A stretch of 64,000 nucleotides of DNA, from the NCBI GenBank assembly GCA_033819885.1, contig JAQYUZ010000003.1, positions 186,001-250,000 of the forward strand, given 5' to 3'. The translations under genes and the position numbers were made by a program. This DNA comes from Microbotryomycetes sp. JL201 (taxonomy: Eukaryota > Basidiomycota > Microbotryomycetes). This document shows positions 10,276-22,504 of this stretch, piece after piece. Every line of letters begins with the position of its first letter. The first letter of the stretch is position 1. Below the pieces are notes generated by a model that worked only from the letters and a program-made list of their open reading frames with translations, had not been told where the DNA came from and searched no databases.

Positions 10276-11781
10276 ATGCACGTCGACGCGTCAAAGCTCG
10301 CCGCGTCACTCGCGCTCGTGTGCCTGTCGACATGCGTCTGGTCACCCGTCGTTGAAGCAAAGTCGAAAAACTCCAACACGAAACAAGCGTCCAAGGGTCC
10401 ACCTGCTGCGGTCAAGGGCAAGGACGGAACGGTGCAGAGCATGCGAGGTGGCACGGAGAAGACTGTACCGCTCAGGACTCACTCCTTGTACGCCCGTAAG
10501 TTCTTGTGAATTCCATCACAGTCAAAGTTATAAGACTCGCTGTCTGCCATGAACGAGACGCGCACGCTGACCTTGCGTTTGTCTCCGCGTGACGCTGCTC
10601 ACTGCCAAATCAGCCTATGTCGATTCTGATTTGCAAAACAGATGGTTCGACTTTGGCGGATCAACCATCATCAACACAAACAAGCACGTGCGACTGACTC
10701 AAGACCGATCGTCTCAAGCGGGTTGGCTCTGGAGTCGGTTGGCGCTCGCTCCAAACTCTTTCGAGATCGAGTTTGAGTTTAGAGTCGACGGCAAATCCAG
10801 CACGTTGTACGGTGACGGTTTCGCAATGTGGTTGACGAAAGGACGAGCTGGCATGGGTCCGGTATTTGGTTCGACAGACTACTGGGACGGATTGGGTATC
10901 TTTTTCGACACATAGCAAGTCTTTCGGGCGATCGCGCGTGTCGAGATGATCGAATCGGAGCGAGCTGACTTTTGCGTCTGCCTGATTCTGGGCAAACAGC
11001 GCAAACTCGCGACATCCGTATTCGTTTCCGAGGATCTACGCCATTATGAACGACGGCAAGAAAGCTTACGACGTAGGCAAGGACGGTCACGGTCAAGAGC
11101 TTGGCGCTTGCTCAGTACGCATGATCATGTAGCTTGAAATCGTCCAGACAGAATGTTGACGATCGATCTCAACTCTAGATCGACTTTCGAAGGACAGAGG
11201 TCGCAGCAAAAGCCCGACTCACGTACTTTAAAGGGAAATTCACAGAGGTGCGGACAGGCACTCGCAGGTGCTTGTGCGTGGCAAGAGTCGCTAACATTGA
11301 GCACGCGTATAGCTTGCGATCCATCACAACAAGTGGGACGAATGGACGACATGTTTTGTGATCCCAGAACTCGAGTTGCCACAGAATCCATTCATGGGCT
11401 TCACGGCACACACGGGTGACGTACATGGTAAGCACACCTCAAGATATCAGCGGCATCGACTCATCGCTGACTTTGTGGCGTGCAGACAATCATGACATTG
11501 TGTCTATCACGACGTCAAACAGTGAGTCTGCGAGCCATGGGCTCAGTCTATCGGTATATCTCCGAAACTGACCCTGATCGCGAATTAACCAACACGTAGT
11601 TGCGTACCATGCTCCGCCCGCCAATGCCAAGCCGCCACCAAAACGGCGTACTGTTCCCGGCTCGGGCTTCTTCTCTTGGCTGTTTGGCTTGCTCAAATGG
11701 CTCGTGCTCGTCGCGTTTGTCGTCATGGCGGTCATGGGTTACAGGGCGCACAAGTTGAAGTCTGCTCAAAAACGGTTCTAA
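10276..11781 (+). CDS. EMP47: L-type lectin cargo receptor (ERGIC-53 / Emp47 family)
   Basis: Type I membrane lectin of 345 residues that would help carry glycoproteins between ER and Golgi. Seven exons sum in frame: 10276-10495, 10614-10914, 11000-11114, 11179-11247, 11313-11427, 11486-11521 and 11600-11781. A signal peptide ends near VVEAKS. The lectin domain runs from YVDSDLQNRWFDFGG through GDGFAMWLTKG, YWDGLGIFFDTYANSRHPY and NKWDEWTTCF to FMGFTAHTGDVHDNHD. The Asp and Asn/His of these blocks are the family's calcium and mannose site. A single transmembrane span (LLKWLVLVAFVVMAVMGY) and a short tail ending KSAQKRF follow. No dilysine signal is present. The intron 10915-10999 has a GC donor (GCAAGT); only this choice restores the conserved FDTYANSRHP stretch. 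Confidence 0.9.
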
Positions 11782-11892
11782 ACCTGTCCGCTTGTATAGC
11801 AATAGACGCCGTTCAAGGTTTGCATTGTATGAACAGAAATGCAACAACATGATCAAGCTAGCAATTGGGTTGGAATTCACGGGAATCTCGTA

Positions 11893-13628
11893 TCATGCGC
11901 TCCAAACGTGCATGAGGTGATCGTAAAACGAACAACTCGTGATGACATCTCGACCTTGTCTATCTTTCAAGCCGTGACTCCAATCTGCGCCGTAAGCCAA
12001 CGATTCGTGTCCGTCAAACCTCGTCACAAGTTCAATGTCTTGACCGGTTCCTGATTCGAGCGAAACCGACGTTGTCGAGTTGCTCAACCAAGGCACGTCA
12101 ATGACTTTGAAACCGTCATGCATGGCTGCGACCAAGAGTCGTTCAGATTGAACGTTGTGCCACTTTAATCGCCAGATACCCCCTCCTGCGTCAAACGACG
12201 ACACGGGCGAGGTGAGTTTTCGCGAGTCGAATATTCTGACTTGGGCATCATAGCTGTGCATGAACAAACGTCGTTCGAGGGATGAGAGACGCAGAGATTA
12301 GAGGACGCTGCAAGAAAGGCGAAAAGGAGAGAAAGAGGTGACCGGACTGACCTGCCAACGGCGAGTACGTGCTCTCTCGTAGGATGACTTTGAATTGACG
12401 TCACGCCTCCGTCGAATCGCTTGTTGACGGCAACGGGGGTCACTTCTCTGTCGACATCGTCATCGTCTCGACCTTGAACGTTGCATCCGATCATACGCAG
12501 GTCCCATTTCTTGAGTTTGAGGTCATCTCCACCACTCCAGACTATATTAGGTGACCAACAGTCATAGGCTGCTATCCACGGTTCAAAATCGTGCGCGTGC
12601 CAACGGCGCGTGACTTTGTAGTTTGTCGGGGACGGGTCAAGGGTGCAGAGTGAACCGTCCGACAGTGATACCGCAATAGATTCTGAGCTATAGTAGCGAG
12701 AGGAAGGATAATGGAGTTTTCGTAGAGAGCGCGTGGCATGTTGGCTCTCGAATCCAATCTCGGTCCTGACAGAATTCGACTTACTCTGAGTTGAGCGATC
12801 CTCGATTCGACCAGTCCAGGGACAAACACAGCGTATCCTCGTTCGCACACCGAATCACATCTGTCGTACTCAGCTTTACAGTCACAAATCTGTCAGATCT
12901 CGAGTCCCGATAGGCAGTCGAGTGGCCACCGCTGGCTCACCTGTCCGTTTACCATCTTGTTGAGCGTGACTTTGCCTTTTGAATCGGCTACAGCCAATAT
13001 TTGACTCCCTTTCGACATCTTGGACGACCTGTTGCCTTCTTGTTCAATTAGTAAATCGTGAGGAGACACGACATTTTGTCCTCTTTACGACTTGCCACTT
13101 CATGTCCAAAATAGCATCCGTCTCCATGTGCTGCATGATTTGACTTGTAAAAAAAAAGGAAATCACACATGCATGAAAGAAAAGAGTCGGAGCAGCGTCA
13201 ACGGTCCAGGGTCTGATCCCATTGTGCCGGCGACGGGCTCACAGATCGATCCGACCTTGCCGTTCATCACGGTCCAATTCGTCAAATGTATTCAACTTTG
13301 CCAAATATAACCTTCCTTTCCTTTCGACGACAGGGCTGTCGTCTGCTTCAGTACCGCCGTCTTCCTCTCGCTGAGCTCGGGCCTCTGCCTGCGCTGCCGC
13401 CTGTGACTGGTTGCTGCTACCTGTCGAGTAGCTGGGCGGTACGACCATGTTTCCGTTCTGAAAGATTTGATAGGTCCCGATAGCGCACAGGCATTCTTCG
13501 ATGTTTGCAGGCTTGCGAGGAGACACCGACGTCGACGACGATGACCACGCAGGCGCGCATTCAATAGAGCATGCACTGTAAATTGTATCAAAGGATGCCA
13601 ACGAGGACGCTTTCGATGCCTCTGGCAT
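11893..13628 (-). CDS. DPH7: Diphthamide biosynthesis WD40 protein Dph7
   Basis: WD40 methylesterase of the diphthamide pathway, which modifies a histidine of translation elongation factor 2 in the cytosol. Six exons sum to 435 residues: 13628-13243, 13143-13096, 13028-12941, 12873-12785, 12687-12352 and 12253-11893. Recognisable blocks in order are FDTIYSACSIE, AILDMKW, QILAVADSKGKVTL, LCLSLDWSN, HAHDFEPWIAAYDCW, NIVWSGGDDLKLKKWDLR, SIQSHPTREHVLAVGSYD, GGGIWRLKWH and YGADWSHG. This order and the WIAA and GGDD motifs are diagnostic of WDR85/Dph7. The second intron (13029-13095) has a GC donor. The acceptor at 13144 follows a T-rich run. The start at 13628 is the first ATG before the conserved FDT block. 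Confidence 0.92.
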
Positions 13629-13832
13629 TCTTGCTGAAGGACTGTGCGCCGGTGAGCTAGAAAGAGAGAGCGCGAGTTGCAACTAAAAGTATACATCCCA
13701 AAAAGAATATCACGCGAGAGAGGGAAAGCAGGAATGCATGGTCATCACCGAATTTTTATCGCCACAAAAGACCTTCTATCCGAATACGAACGCCAATCTA
13801 AAAAAATCGAGAAAGATCGCGAGAGGGCGGAT

Positions 13833-15440
13833 CTACACCTTGGCACGTGCGCCAATGTATTCTTGGACCTGTTGACGGAACACAAATACGGATCAGCAAA
13901 TGGCATTGCCCATCCGTAACAGGACGCCAACGTACGTAGCCGGCGAACGAAACCATCTGAAAGAACAGATATACGCGTCAGCGTTTGGATCACTTGTGCG
14001 CGAGGATGATGAGTCGCGCTCACGCAAATCGTTTGCCAGATGCCGAGACCGATGCGCGGTGTGACTCCGCGGTACAAGCCCTTGATGCCGTTCTCTTGGT
14101 AAATGTACGACAACGTGTTGAACACGGTCGGCTTAGCTGGGCGCTTGCCGCTCGTGTCCTTTGCCATGGATTGCATCTGCGGTCATGCGGATCAAGGTCA
14201 GTCCAGATCTAGCCGCACCTGTATATCTCGGCGGGGTCTTACCTCGACACGCACAACCTCAATAGGCTTTTGAACCACAAAGTCAGTCAGCCTGTGTTCA
14301 CTCTGGAATGGAAACAAGGTAAAAGGACGCACCTGATTCCAGCAGCCAAGGGCTCCACCGATCGTACTCGCGGCAATACGGTCGAGCGGGCCGAGCTTGT
14401 CACCTTCTTTCAAGCCACGGCTCTTGCGAATGCTTTGTTCGGCGAGACGAGCGAAACCGATGCGACTGCCCCAATTCGTCATCTGAAGAAGAGTCCCGCG
14501 ATCAGCGCCCGGCACGGCGGCTGAGCGCATGATGAACGTACCTGGCGGAGAGCGACGGCGTTGACACCCTTGTTGATGCCTCGGATACCACCGACGCGGT
14601 ACATGTCGGCAAAGACCTTGAAGCTGTCGAGTAACCGATGTTAGACAGTGCTGTTTTTGAAAAAGGCGCGCGCGCGCGTGTTACTGACGTGGATGGCGGC
14701 TTGACGCCGGCGTCTGCCATCTTGTGCCTCGTAATTTCTGCCGTCTTCATGCATGTACAGAAGCCTTGTAGCAGGGCAGAGTCAGATTGACGGCGCTCAA
14801 AGGGAAAAAACGATGGACTGTAACGAGCTCACCCATAGTGGCATAAGCCTGAGCGACACCTCCACCCATGCCTCCTAGCAAACCAGCGACGGCGGGTGAG
14901 ACGCCCGACTGCTTGACGCCCTTTTCGATCTCGGCGGCAGCAAAGAGCAAGACGGCACCTTTTGTTGAAGCTTCAATCCATGCCCACGGGATCAATCCTT
15001 GGTAGACTGTGTGCGCCAAAGTCAGAATTGAGCGTGATTGCCCGGAAGCGCTCGTGGCGCGTGGACGCGCAGACGGGAACCAACGTACATCCTGCGACGC
15101 CGCCGCGTGCCCAGACTTTCTTGAGGGCTTGACCCATTGTGTCACCGCGAGCCGAGGCCATCTGAGTCTTTACGACCTCGAGAGGTTGACCGAGCGTGGT
15201 GACCTGTCTCGGGTCAGAGAGCGCGTACGCGATGGAGAATGTCAGTCTCTGTTGCACAAGCATGGTAATGCGGTTCGTCTCTGTAGCCTGTGCGCGCGTC
15301 TCGCGTGCGCAGTTGCGCTGTGCCGCTTTGACGAGATCGAGCGCGGCGAGGCCCGTGCGCGTGCAACTGACCTCGAACATGTTCATGACGGCTCCGACGG
15401 CCAAGTTTTCAAAGCTGACGCCCTTTCCTTGAGGTGCCAT
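13833..15440 (-). CDS. YHM2: Mitochondrial citrate/oxoglutarate carrier Yhm2
   Basis: Member of the mitochondrial carrier family (SLC25), predicted to exchange citrate for oxoglutarate across the inner membrane. The yeast protein was also reported to bind mitochondrial DNA. Ten exons sum to 299 residues: 15440-15372, 15203-15089, 15006-14833, 14764-14689, 14623-14542, 14482-14333, 14266-14243, 14176-14024, 13956-13936 and 13868-13833. Diagnostic stretches are [94 protein letters not shown] and [17 protein letters not shown]. The substrate-contact PxxxxK/R motif is modified to PLEVVK and PIEVVR, as in Yhm2. Three exons are only 21-36 nt long. Intron 4 carries a CG-dinucleotide run. Confidence 0.92.
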
Positions 15441-16131
15441 GACGGTCTTGAGTGTGTGCGTGTGAGTATGTCAAGTGAGCTGGTGCGGGGCCAACGCGCG
15501 AGCGAGCAACGACGCGGACATGAGCGCGCAACAGACGGAGACACAAAACAGGTATGGGCAAGGAGGCGAGTCAGCACCCTAGTCAACACTGTGGCGTGCA
15601 CGCGCGAGCACTCACCAGACGAGATTGTTGGAACCGGCAAAGGAGTCGTCGGGGGCGAGCGGGCGTTGGGTTGGACGACGAATCGATCACAGTCAAACGC
15701 AACAAAACTGCACAAAGTCAAGCAACACATCACAGCTCAGCCTTCAAGACTGGATCGCGCTCAGTCAATTGGCCAACCAAACACTCGCACCTTGATGTAT
15801 TCTCAGGAACGAAAAGCCCACTCGCGACGTGGCTGCGACCCAAAACTGCGCTCGGGCCTCTAAACATGCTCGCCGAAATTTCACGACTTTTCATGTATCA
15901 CGTCATCCACACGCAGGCTAAACAAGCATCCACTATATCGTCGCGCGTCTTGAGCATTGCCAGCTGCATTCCCAACACAGTTGCCGACAAATGCCGATCA
16001 ACGCCGGCGGGCACAGGGCTCAACATGGACCTTATCGGATAAAAGCTCAAGTCTGAATCAGATTACAGGCACGAACGCTGATACTCGTCTAGAAATCATC
16101 GATCGGGCAACTCGCGTGCGTCGTCGCACCA
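15441..16131. other. Promoter region of the YHM2 gene
   Basis: About 690 bp between the YHM2 start and the stop of the next minus-strand gene. It contains only short frames with no domain pattern. It should hold the YHM2 promoter. No motif was identified with confidence. Confidence 0.4.
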
Positions 16132-18692
16132 TCACAGCTTGCGAACCCACGAAGCAATGTCCCCCGCAAACGAACGACAGAACCCATAGTCTGTATCAGA
16201 CAAGACTCGTCGGCCGTTCTCAGAGAAGCAACCGAGGATGTAGCCAGTAGAGTCGATCGTGGCAACCTTGACGAGCAAGCCGGTAGAAAATTCTCCGTCA
16301 TCACCCTTGAAATCCGGATTGCTGTACAGAATCGCAGTGTGTTGCGATGTCAGAGCTTCGAGGTGAAGATCAATGTCAAACAACGGAGCCGGCATCGGCA
16401 TGTTGTGACCAGACAATAGTCGAATCGGTCGTTCAGACATTGTTCGAGGCGACGAGCCAGACGTTGGCAGATCCACGGCAATGACGTCTACATTCCAGTC
16501 GTGTCGTCGGCGAGTGACTCAGTATCTCTCTCTCCTGATTCCGAATCACATCGGCGACTTACAGCAGAAATCCAAGTCGAGCGACTCTCCGACAAGCTGC
16601 GTCGACAAGTCCAACACGCTCTTGACTTCCGGTGGCAGCCTCTGCGGCGTCGCGTGCACTCCTCCTCGACCCTTGCGTCGTCTCGGAAATGTCGGAGTCA
16701 CCTCGGTCACGCCCAATTCTTGCGAACCAGCTTCTGAAACAGAGTCGGGCACAGAATCGCGTCGCTCGTCAGACGCCCCATTGCTGCTACCACCGTCGGC
16801 CGAGCCAAGACCCTCGAGACCATCCGAGCTCTCGCCGAGCTTCTTGAAGCCATCCTCCAGAGACACGAGTTGAGGCGAATGCGGTGGCGTAGACTGCTCT
16901 TCGATCGACTCTAGCGAACTCTTCTGCGAAGCATTCTTGACCAATTTGTTGCGCCTGAATGATTCTCGCTTGCGCTTCAACTCTCGACGCTTCTTGTCCT
17001 CTTGCTCCTTGTTCCACTTGATTATTTCTTCGCTCGCAGATGCGGCGAGGTCCTCGAGGTATTTGCGGTCTTCTTCAGAGAACTGCGTTCTTGGTTTCTC
17101 GTCAATGACACTGTAAAAGGCCGGATCGACATGTTTAGTCTCGTCATCAATTCCGTCTAGCAATGTATGCATACCAGAAGATTCCTCCTGGGTACGAGCC
17201 GACATCATCACCCATTGGTGCGGGCAGCATAATGGGAGCCGCAGCCTATTGACGAGCGAAAACACAAAAAGCCACTGTCAGCGCGATGACGGCTACAGCA
17301 CGGCTCATAAGCACGCACATAGAAGCCGCCAGTGTATTGACCAAAGCTGTTCTGCTTGAAACGCCAATCCTTGCTGATATCGAGCACGACGAGCGGATCC
17401 TTCTCGCCAGTCGCAGACGCCTTGAGCTGTGTATGTGAGCAGATGGCGTCTGCCAAAGGCGCACATGTCAGCATCCACAGGACATGATACACCCAAGGGG
17501 TGCACTCACCCTTCCGCGTCACATGAGGCTTGCCTCCGAACGCTGTGTCGACGAAGAATCTCTGCAAATCGTGGTCCATGATCGAGACAGTCGAGCCCTT
17601 TGTCTTGAAGTGGTCTCTCGCTTGCTGTGCCAGCTTTACAAGTGCCGGGTGGTTGAGCATGTCTTCGGCCGGCGGGCGGTTCTCCTTGTCGCTGTACTCG
17701 CTCGGTGACGTGGACGCCGACGATTCTGTGGACGACGGTGCCGTTGAGGCGCGCGACGAGCTTGATTCGGACGACGACGATGTGGTCGATTTCGCGTCAG
17801 AAGCGAGCGTCTTTGTCGGTTTGTGCTCGGGCGCTTCTCCTGACGGCCTTCGCTTGCGTGTATCGGGTTTGTGCAGCAGCGCGATCGCATCAATCGCTCG
17901 TTGGCGGTCCTTTTCGTTGAGTGGCGTTGGTGCACGATACAGCCCCGACGGCACAAAGCTGCCCGATGCCTCGCCCAGAGTCTGAGGAGGCGGCGGGGGA
18001 TCGTTGAAATCTTTGCGAATGTGTCAGTATGGCGCGGATACCTCAAGCAAATCAAAGCTCTCTCACCAATGAGTCCTTTGGCGTAGGCGGCGTTCCATTC
18101 TGCCCAAGTCTGTGGCAGTTCGCTTGCCGGACTGTGTGTTTGTGCCACCATTTGTGCCAGTCAGCATCATCCCAACTCGCGACTGGCATGGATATATGCG
18201 TCATGGCTGTCAGACCACATTGTCTGCTATGTTTGCGCTTCTTCGATGATGGTGCATCTCGCGATGTACAGATTGGGCATGGCGCCAAAGCTAGCTGACC
18301 AGCCAACCCACGAGCCAGCCTGCCTGCATACGCGCACCATTTTCAGGACCGGGGCGCGCCCTGGTCGACAAATGGACCGCAGATTGAAGCCAATAGAGCT
18401 CAAATGCTCACCTCTGCGAGTTCAGTTTCTGCACTGGCGTGGCCCATGACGACACTTCGCTCGTCGTGCTCGGGCTCGGCGGCACCGGCTCGAGTTGCTG
18501 CAAAGCGTGCGTGTCGATCTGCGGACTGGTGGGGTTGGACGACTCTGTCACTGAAGCGCTCGACCTGCGCCTGTCTGACGACACAGAGTCGCGCTTCTGC
18601 AACGACAAGCGCCGGCCGACCGCGCTCAGCGCACTCTTGATCGACCCGCCGCTCGGGCGCCGCTCCGTTTCTGGTCGACTTCCGTGCGACAT
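16132..18692 (-). CDS. GAF-domain protein, putative cytosolic sensor
   Basis: Protein of 650 residues in seven exons that sum in frame: 18692-18412, 18131-18067, 18010-17510, 17449-17319, 17245-17175, 17110-16563 and 16487-16132. The N-terminal 240 residues are Ser/Pro-rich with SWATPVQKL and WAEWNAAYAKG patches. A GAF-like domain spans roughly residues 240-420: FFVDTAFGGKPHVTRK, DAICSHTQL, DPLVVLDISKDWRFKQN, GGFYAAAPIMLP and FCVIDEKPRTQFSEEDRKYL. This follows the order (DTSF, V-x-D-x-x-K-D-x-R-F, FYAGAP, L-x-x-I-D-x-x-P-R) of GAF proteins in filamentous fungi and basidiomycetes. A basic coiled stretch (KEQEDKKRRELKRKRESF) and a conserved-looking C-terminus follow. No histidine kinase domain is attached. 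The ligand is unknown. Confidence 0.7.
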
Positions 18693-19553
18693 TGCGCTGT
18701 GGGCGTCGTATATATGACACTCTGTGCGGATGTCGTGTGCCGATCCGAAGACGCTAGGAAAGAGGTCGAAAGAGGGCTCGCAGCGAGAGCCTGGCTGGCT
18801 CCGCCGACTTTTCGACAACTGCCAAGTCGGACCACACGTGTCGCTCCAAACAGCTTTCAAATCGGTACAGAACAGGGCCACCAAAGTTTTGGTTGTCTGT
18901 GTAGCAAGGATAACATACTGAAAAAAGGCGCGCACGTTGACAATCGGGACACTGCGACGCTTAATTAAACACGGGCGACGATCGCTCGTCGTCCCGCCAC
19001 CAAACAACTTGCGGATCAGCCGAACCCTAGTGACAGACATGGCAGGAGAACCGATCTCGGATCAGGAACAATGATCAGCCCTGTACTTTCCATCGCAGTA
19101 TTCCGCCGCCCATTGAGCCCCGAGCCTGATCGCAAACCAGGCCCAAACCGGACCTTCCCAAACCGGAACGGCGATCATCTGATCCTATAAGGTACACGCT
19201 TGCTACCCGATGAGACGATGTCCAAGAAACACAAGCTCAACCATGTCTAGCCAGCGGTGCACGTTGCCATGTCGACGTCGACGTCGGACGTCTGCACTTG
19301 CCACGTCAGCAAAGTATGAGTCTGATTCACATCGTTCTAGCATGGCCCAGGACGATGAAAAAACTCGACACAGTTTTCGACCAGCAACCCACTTTCTGCT
19401 CGCGGTGGAGAATTCTTCGCAAAGCAAAATCAATCGGATGGCTCGTGTGTTCGCGAGTCTTCCCAGACTTGCCGACATGTACGACGGCTCGGCACATTAG
19501 GTTACAATCGCCTTTCAGCAAAAGTAAGCAATTTCTACTCTACAAATGGCTAC
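18693..19553. other. Long spacer between two minus-strand genes
   Basis: About 860 bp. The + strand frames here (for example 19298-19759) lack domains and overlap the 3' end of the Byr4-type gene. It likely contains the promoter of the GAF-domain gene and the terminator region of BYR4. No RNA gene or repeat was recognised. Confidence 0.4.
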
Positions 19554-22142
19554 CTAAATGGCGATCCACTGTCGAGCACCAACTAGAGACAGAACAACGC
19601 GAGTCAGCGCAATCGACAACCATGAAGACGATTGTCGGCTCACCCGTCTCAGATCCCACAGTTGCGCTCTTGTCTCTTCGTCTCTGTTCCCTCTTTCTAT
19701 CGTCATCCAGTTTGCGAGCTCCCGTCTCGAATTTCGTTCACCTTCTTCGCAGTGTTTGACAAACTTTTGTCTCCTCATCCAAGCCTCATGGTCTCGCTCG
19801 TCCCGACTCAAGGCAAAGCTTGCCCTGCTCTTGAGCTTGCGATCGAGCTCACCTCTCTCCCATGCACTAGCCTTCGACCTGGACGCATCATCTGAACCTT
19901 CTTTCAGAGGTTCGTGCTGGAAGGTCAAACGCTCCGCTTCGTCATCAGCAAGCACGCTGTCGTCCTCACTAAGATGAAGCTCGTCCTCGTCATCTGTCCC
20001 GTTGATCGACACCCATTTGAGAGAATCAAAGTCAAACATCATGGAACCGACAATTTTGGCAGGTCTTCGTTCTTGACCCTTGTTCACGCAACGCGAAAGC
20101 GATCGACGAGGAGACATGACTGACAAGTCGGTAATGAGAGCAGGTCGAGTAATAGGAGACGACGTGACCTTGTCGAAATCCTCATTGGCGATTGCGTTGC
20201 CGTCCCATTTCCGATCAGTGGCATTCCAACGCATAGTGTCGTCTGCATCACCAACAAGCAGCAAAGTAAGCTTCTATATGCGCAAGAAGCAAGAGATCCG
20301 ACTTGCAAGTCTGTTTGACCAAGTCGGCAGCGCTCTTGATCAAACAGGGTTGCCGACGCGCACGTTTCTTCGACATCAAGTGCGCGGCAGCACTAGGCTC
20401 AAGCAACCTGTTTGAAGCTGCCAGAGTCTGAGCAACAACTCTTCTGGCTTTCATTTGCTTGAATCGCGGCTGGAGGTACAGAGACGGCTTGTGCTCTGTC
20501 ATTGGCAATTCATCGAGATCGTCAAGCTCAGTGCCGTTTCCGTAAGTATGCGGCGTGCTGGGCATGACGAGGTTGATTGAAGCCAGTTTGGCACTGAGGC
20601 CTGGTGTAGACGTATTTTTGCTGAAAGAGGCAGCAACGTCGGAAGTCGAGGTACCTCGCCTCGAGTTTGACCTTAAGTTCGATGTTGCCTTCTCAGTGGC
20701 CAGATTTGGACGCCCATGCGATTGCTTGCGGGGAGCACTGTCTTTGGGAGCCGTTCGACTCCTTGACAGCGACGCCATCGTCGGTGCCGCGAAGCCGCCA
20801 CTGCGATTGACGTCTCGAACCGAGGAAATCGTCAAGGTTTTTGCGCGTTCAGCGGTTGACGGAAGAGAAGAGCCTGATTGAATGGTCGTTACTCTAGCGT
20901 TTGACAATCTGGGCCTCAAGTCCTGCATGCTCGTCCTCCGTATCAGGCTCGCCCGGGCCGCCTCGGAAACATTCCCTAGCGCTAGCGCAGAAGCCGGCCG
21001 CGCTACGTAGTAATCTCGCCTCGTTCGAGCCAGAGACGGCGTTGCCGGAGTTTGTGGATCAGTAGCGTCACCGAACCTGCTGGTAGCGGGCCGATCGAGA
21101 CGAGACAATCGAAGCGGATTCAGCGGAGTCTTCATCTGTGACACGGGCTTTGGCCGAGGCTTGTCGGCTGGCGCGCTAGTCACCAGGGATAGTGATGAGC
21201 TATTCCGGCGTGGTACGCGACTGCGACGTGTGTCCCGAGCCGATGCTGGCCGGTCCGATTGCTCCACGGGCGTAACCACACTCGCGGCCCTTTTCCCCGT
21301 ATCCGCATGAGTTGACTGCAGCGTGCTTTCGGTTGAGCTAGTGCGTCTTCGAGACGTATGCATGGGGATATTCGAGCGGGCCGCCCTCAAGTTTCTCTGA
21401 CGAGCAGCCAGACGATCCTGAAGACGCATTTCGGAGCCGATAATCAAGTCATTGTCATCGTGTTCTGAGCAGTCTCGGAACTTGGCAAGCAGCGCCTGCT
21501 GCTTGAGTGGAAGCGCTTGCTTCGGCTCAAGCGGTTGCTGTGGCTGAGCTGCTCTTTGCTTGAGCTTGCTTTTCAGGAGAGACTGGAGGTCGATGGTTTC
21601 TGCCTTGCCAACCGCCACACACCGCTGGCGTCTGATGCCAAACGCAGCCGGCAAGACGAGGCCGTCCAGTAAAGACTCGTCTTCTGTTACTGCGCTCTCC
21701 GAATCTGTCGCCGACGTGCCTGTCGACAGAGCGGGCGATAGCGACCCAGTGGCGGACCGGTGTACGGCGATGGTTATAGGTTGCCTCGCACGAGAATTGG
21801 CAGGATGTACCTGAGAGACTGAACGATACTGGCTGATGCCGGTATCTGACATTGAGAGGTTGACGACATCGTTGTGGACAATGGCTGGCTTTCGTTGTCC
21901 GCTCCCACTCTCGTTCAGAGCCAAGTGCGCAGCATCTGCAGGTTCGCAAGCAACCATGCCAATATGAGTATTGAGATTGCTGCCTCGTTCGACGTCCCAA
22001 ACTCGCCTTCGTGTATTTCCGGACGCACTGACCTCTCCGCAGTCAGCTGCTGCACCGCATTACGAGCAGTCTCGACAACCAACTTGAGGCGTGACTCGAA
22101 CGTGGACAGATCCAGATCCGTGTCAGAGTCCCATCGGTCCAT
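19554..22142 (-). CDS. BYR4: Byr4/Bfa1-type mitotic exit regulator
   Basis: Scaffold part of the two-component GTPase-activating complex that restrains the septation/mitotic exit network at the spindle pole body. Three exons sum to 823 residues: 22142-22033, 21979-20307 and 20242-19554. It begins MDRWDSDTDLDL, like the acidic N-terminus of Byr4. It then has DLQSLLKSKLKQR and DDNDLIIGSEMRLQDRL. The C-terminal conserved part contains ARRQPCLIKSAADLVKQ, TMRWNATDRKWDGN and KIVGSMMFDFDSLKWVSI, ending in an ERDHEAWMRRQKFVKH region. The repeated M-x-(W/F)-x-x-x-x-x-x-W pattern is typical of the family. The middle is Ser/Arg-rich and disordered. The second intron (20243-20306) has a GCAAGT donor; this choice joins VKQTY to DTMRW. 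The partner Cdc16/Bub2 is not in the window. Confidence 0.85.
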
Positions 22143-22504
22143 AGTGTGAGGACAACGTGTATTGATGCTCGAGGCCCGACCGCTCATGGAGAGGACGGTG
22201 CACACCGGCGCTTGGCATTTCCATCCATGTTGCATGGTGCCAAATTTGGCAGAGGTCCTGGCGCCTTCGTGACCAGAAGGAGGAGATAAGTGGCGAAAAG
22301 CCACTGTGCGCAAACATCAGTTCGATGGTGATCGCGAGCAGATCACGACGGAATCACTTATCCACGCCCATACTGTTACGCGGGCACAGCTTCATATTCG
22401 CCGGCTTGTCGTAGGGGCTCAAGTCCTCGGACTTTGTTGTCCGGTCCAGCTGTGACACGCGCACCCAGTTCAGTCTCAGACTTTGCGCGAGGCCGAAAGC
22501 CACC
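22143..22504. promoter_or_regulatory. Shared divergent promoter, BYR4 and syntaxin-like gene
   Basis: The two start codons lie 362 bp apart on opposite strands, so both promoters must sit here unless transcripts start inside a neighbouring gene. No TATA box or named site is clear. Confidence 0.45.
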
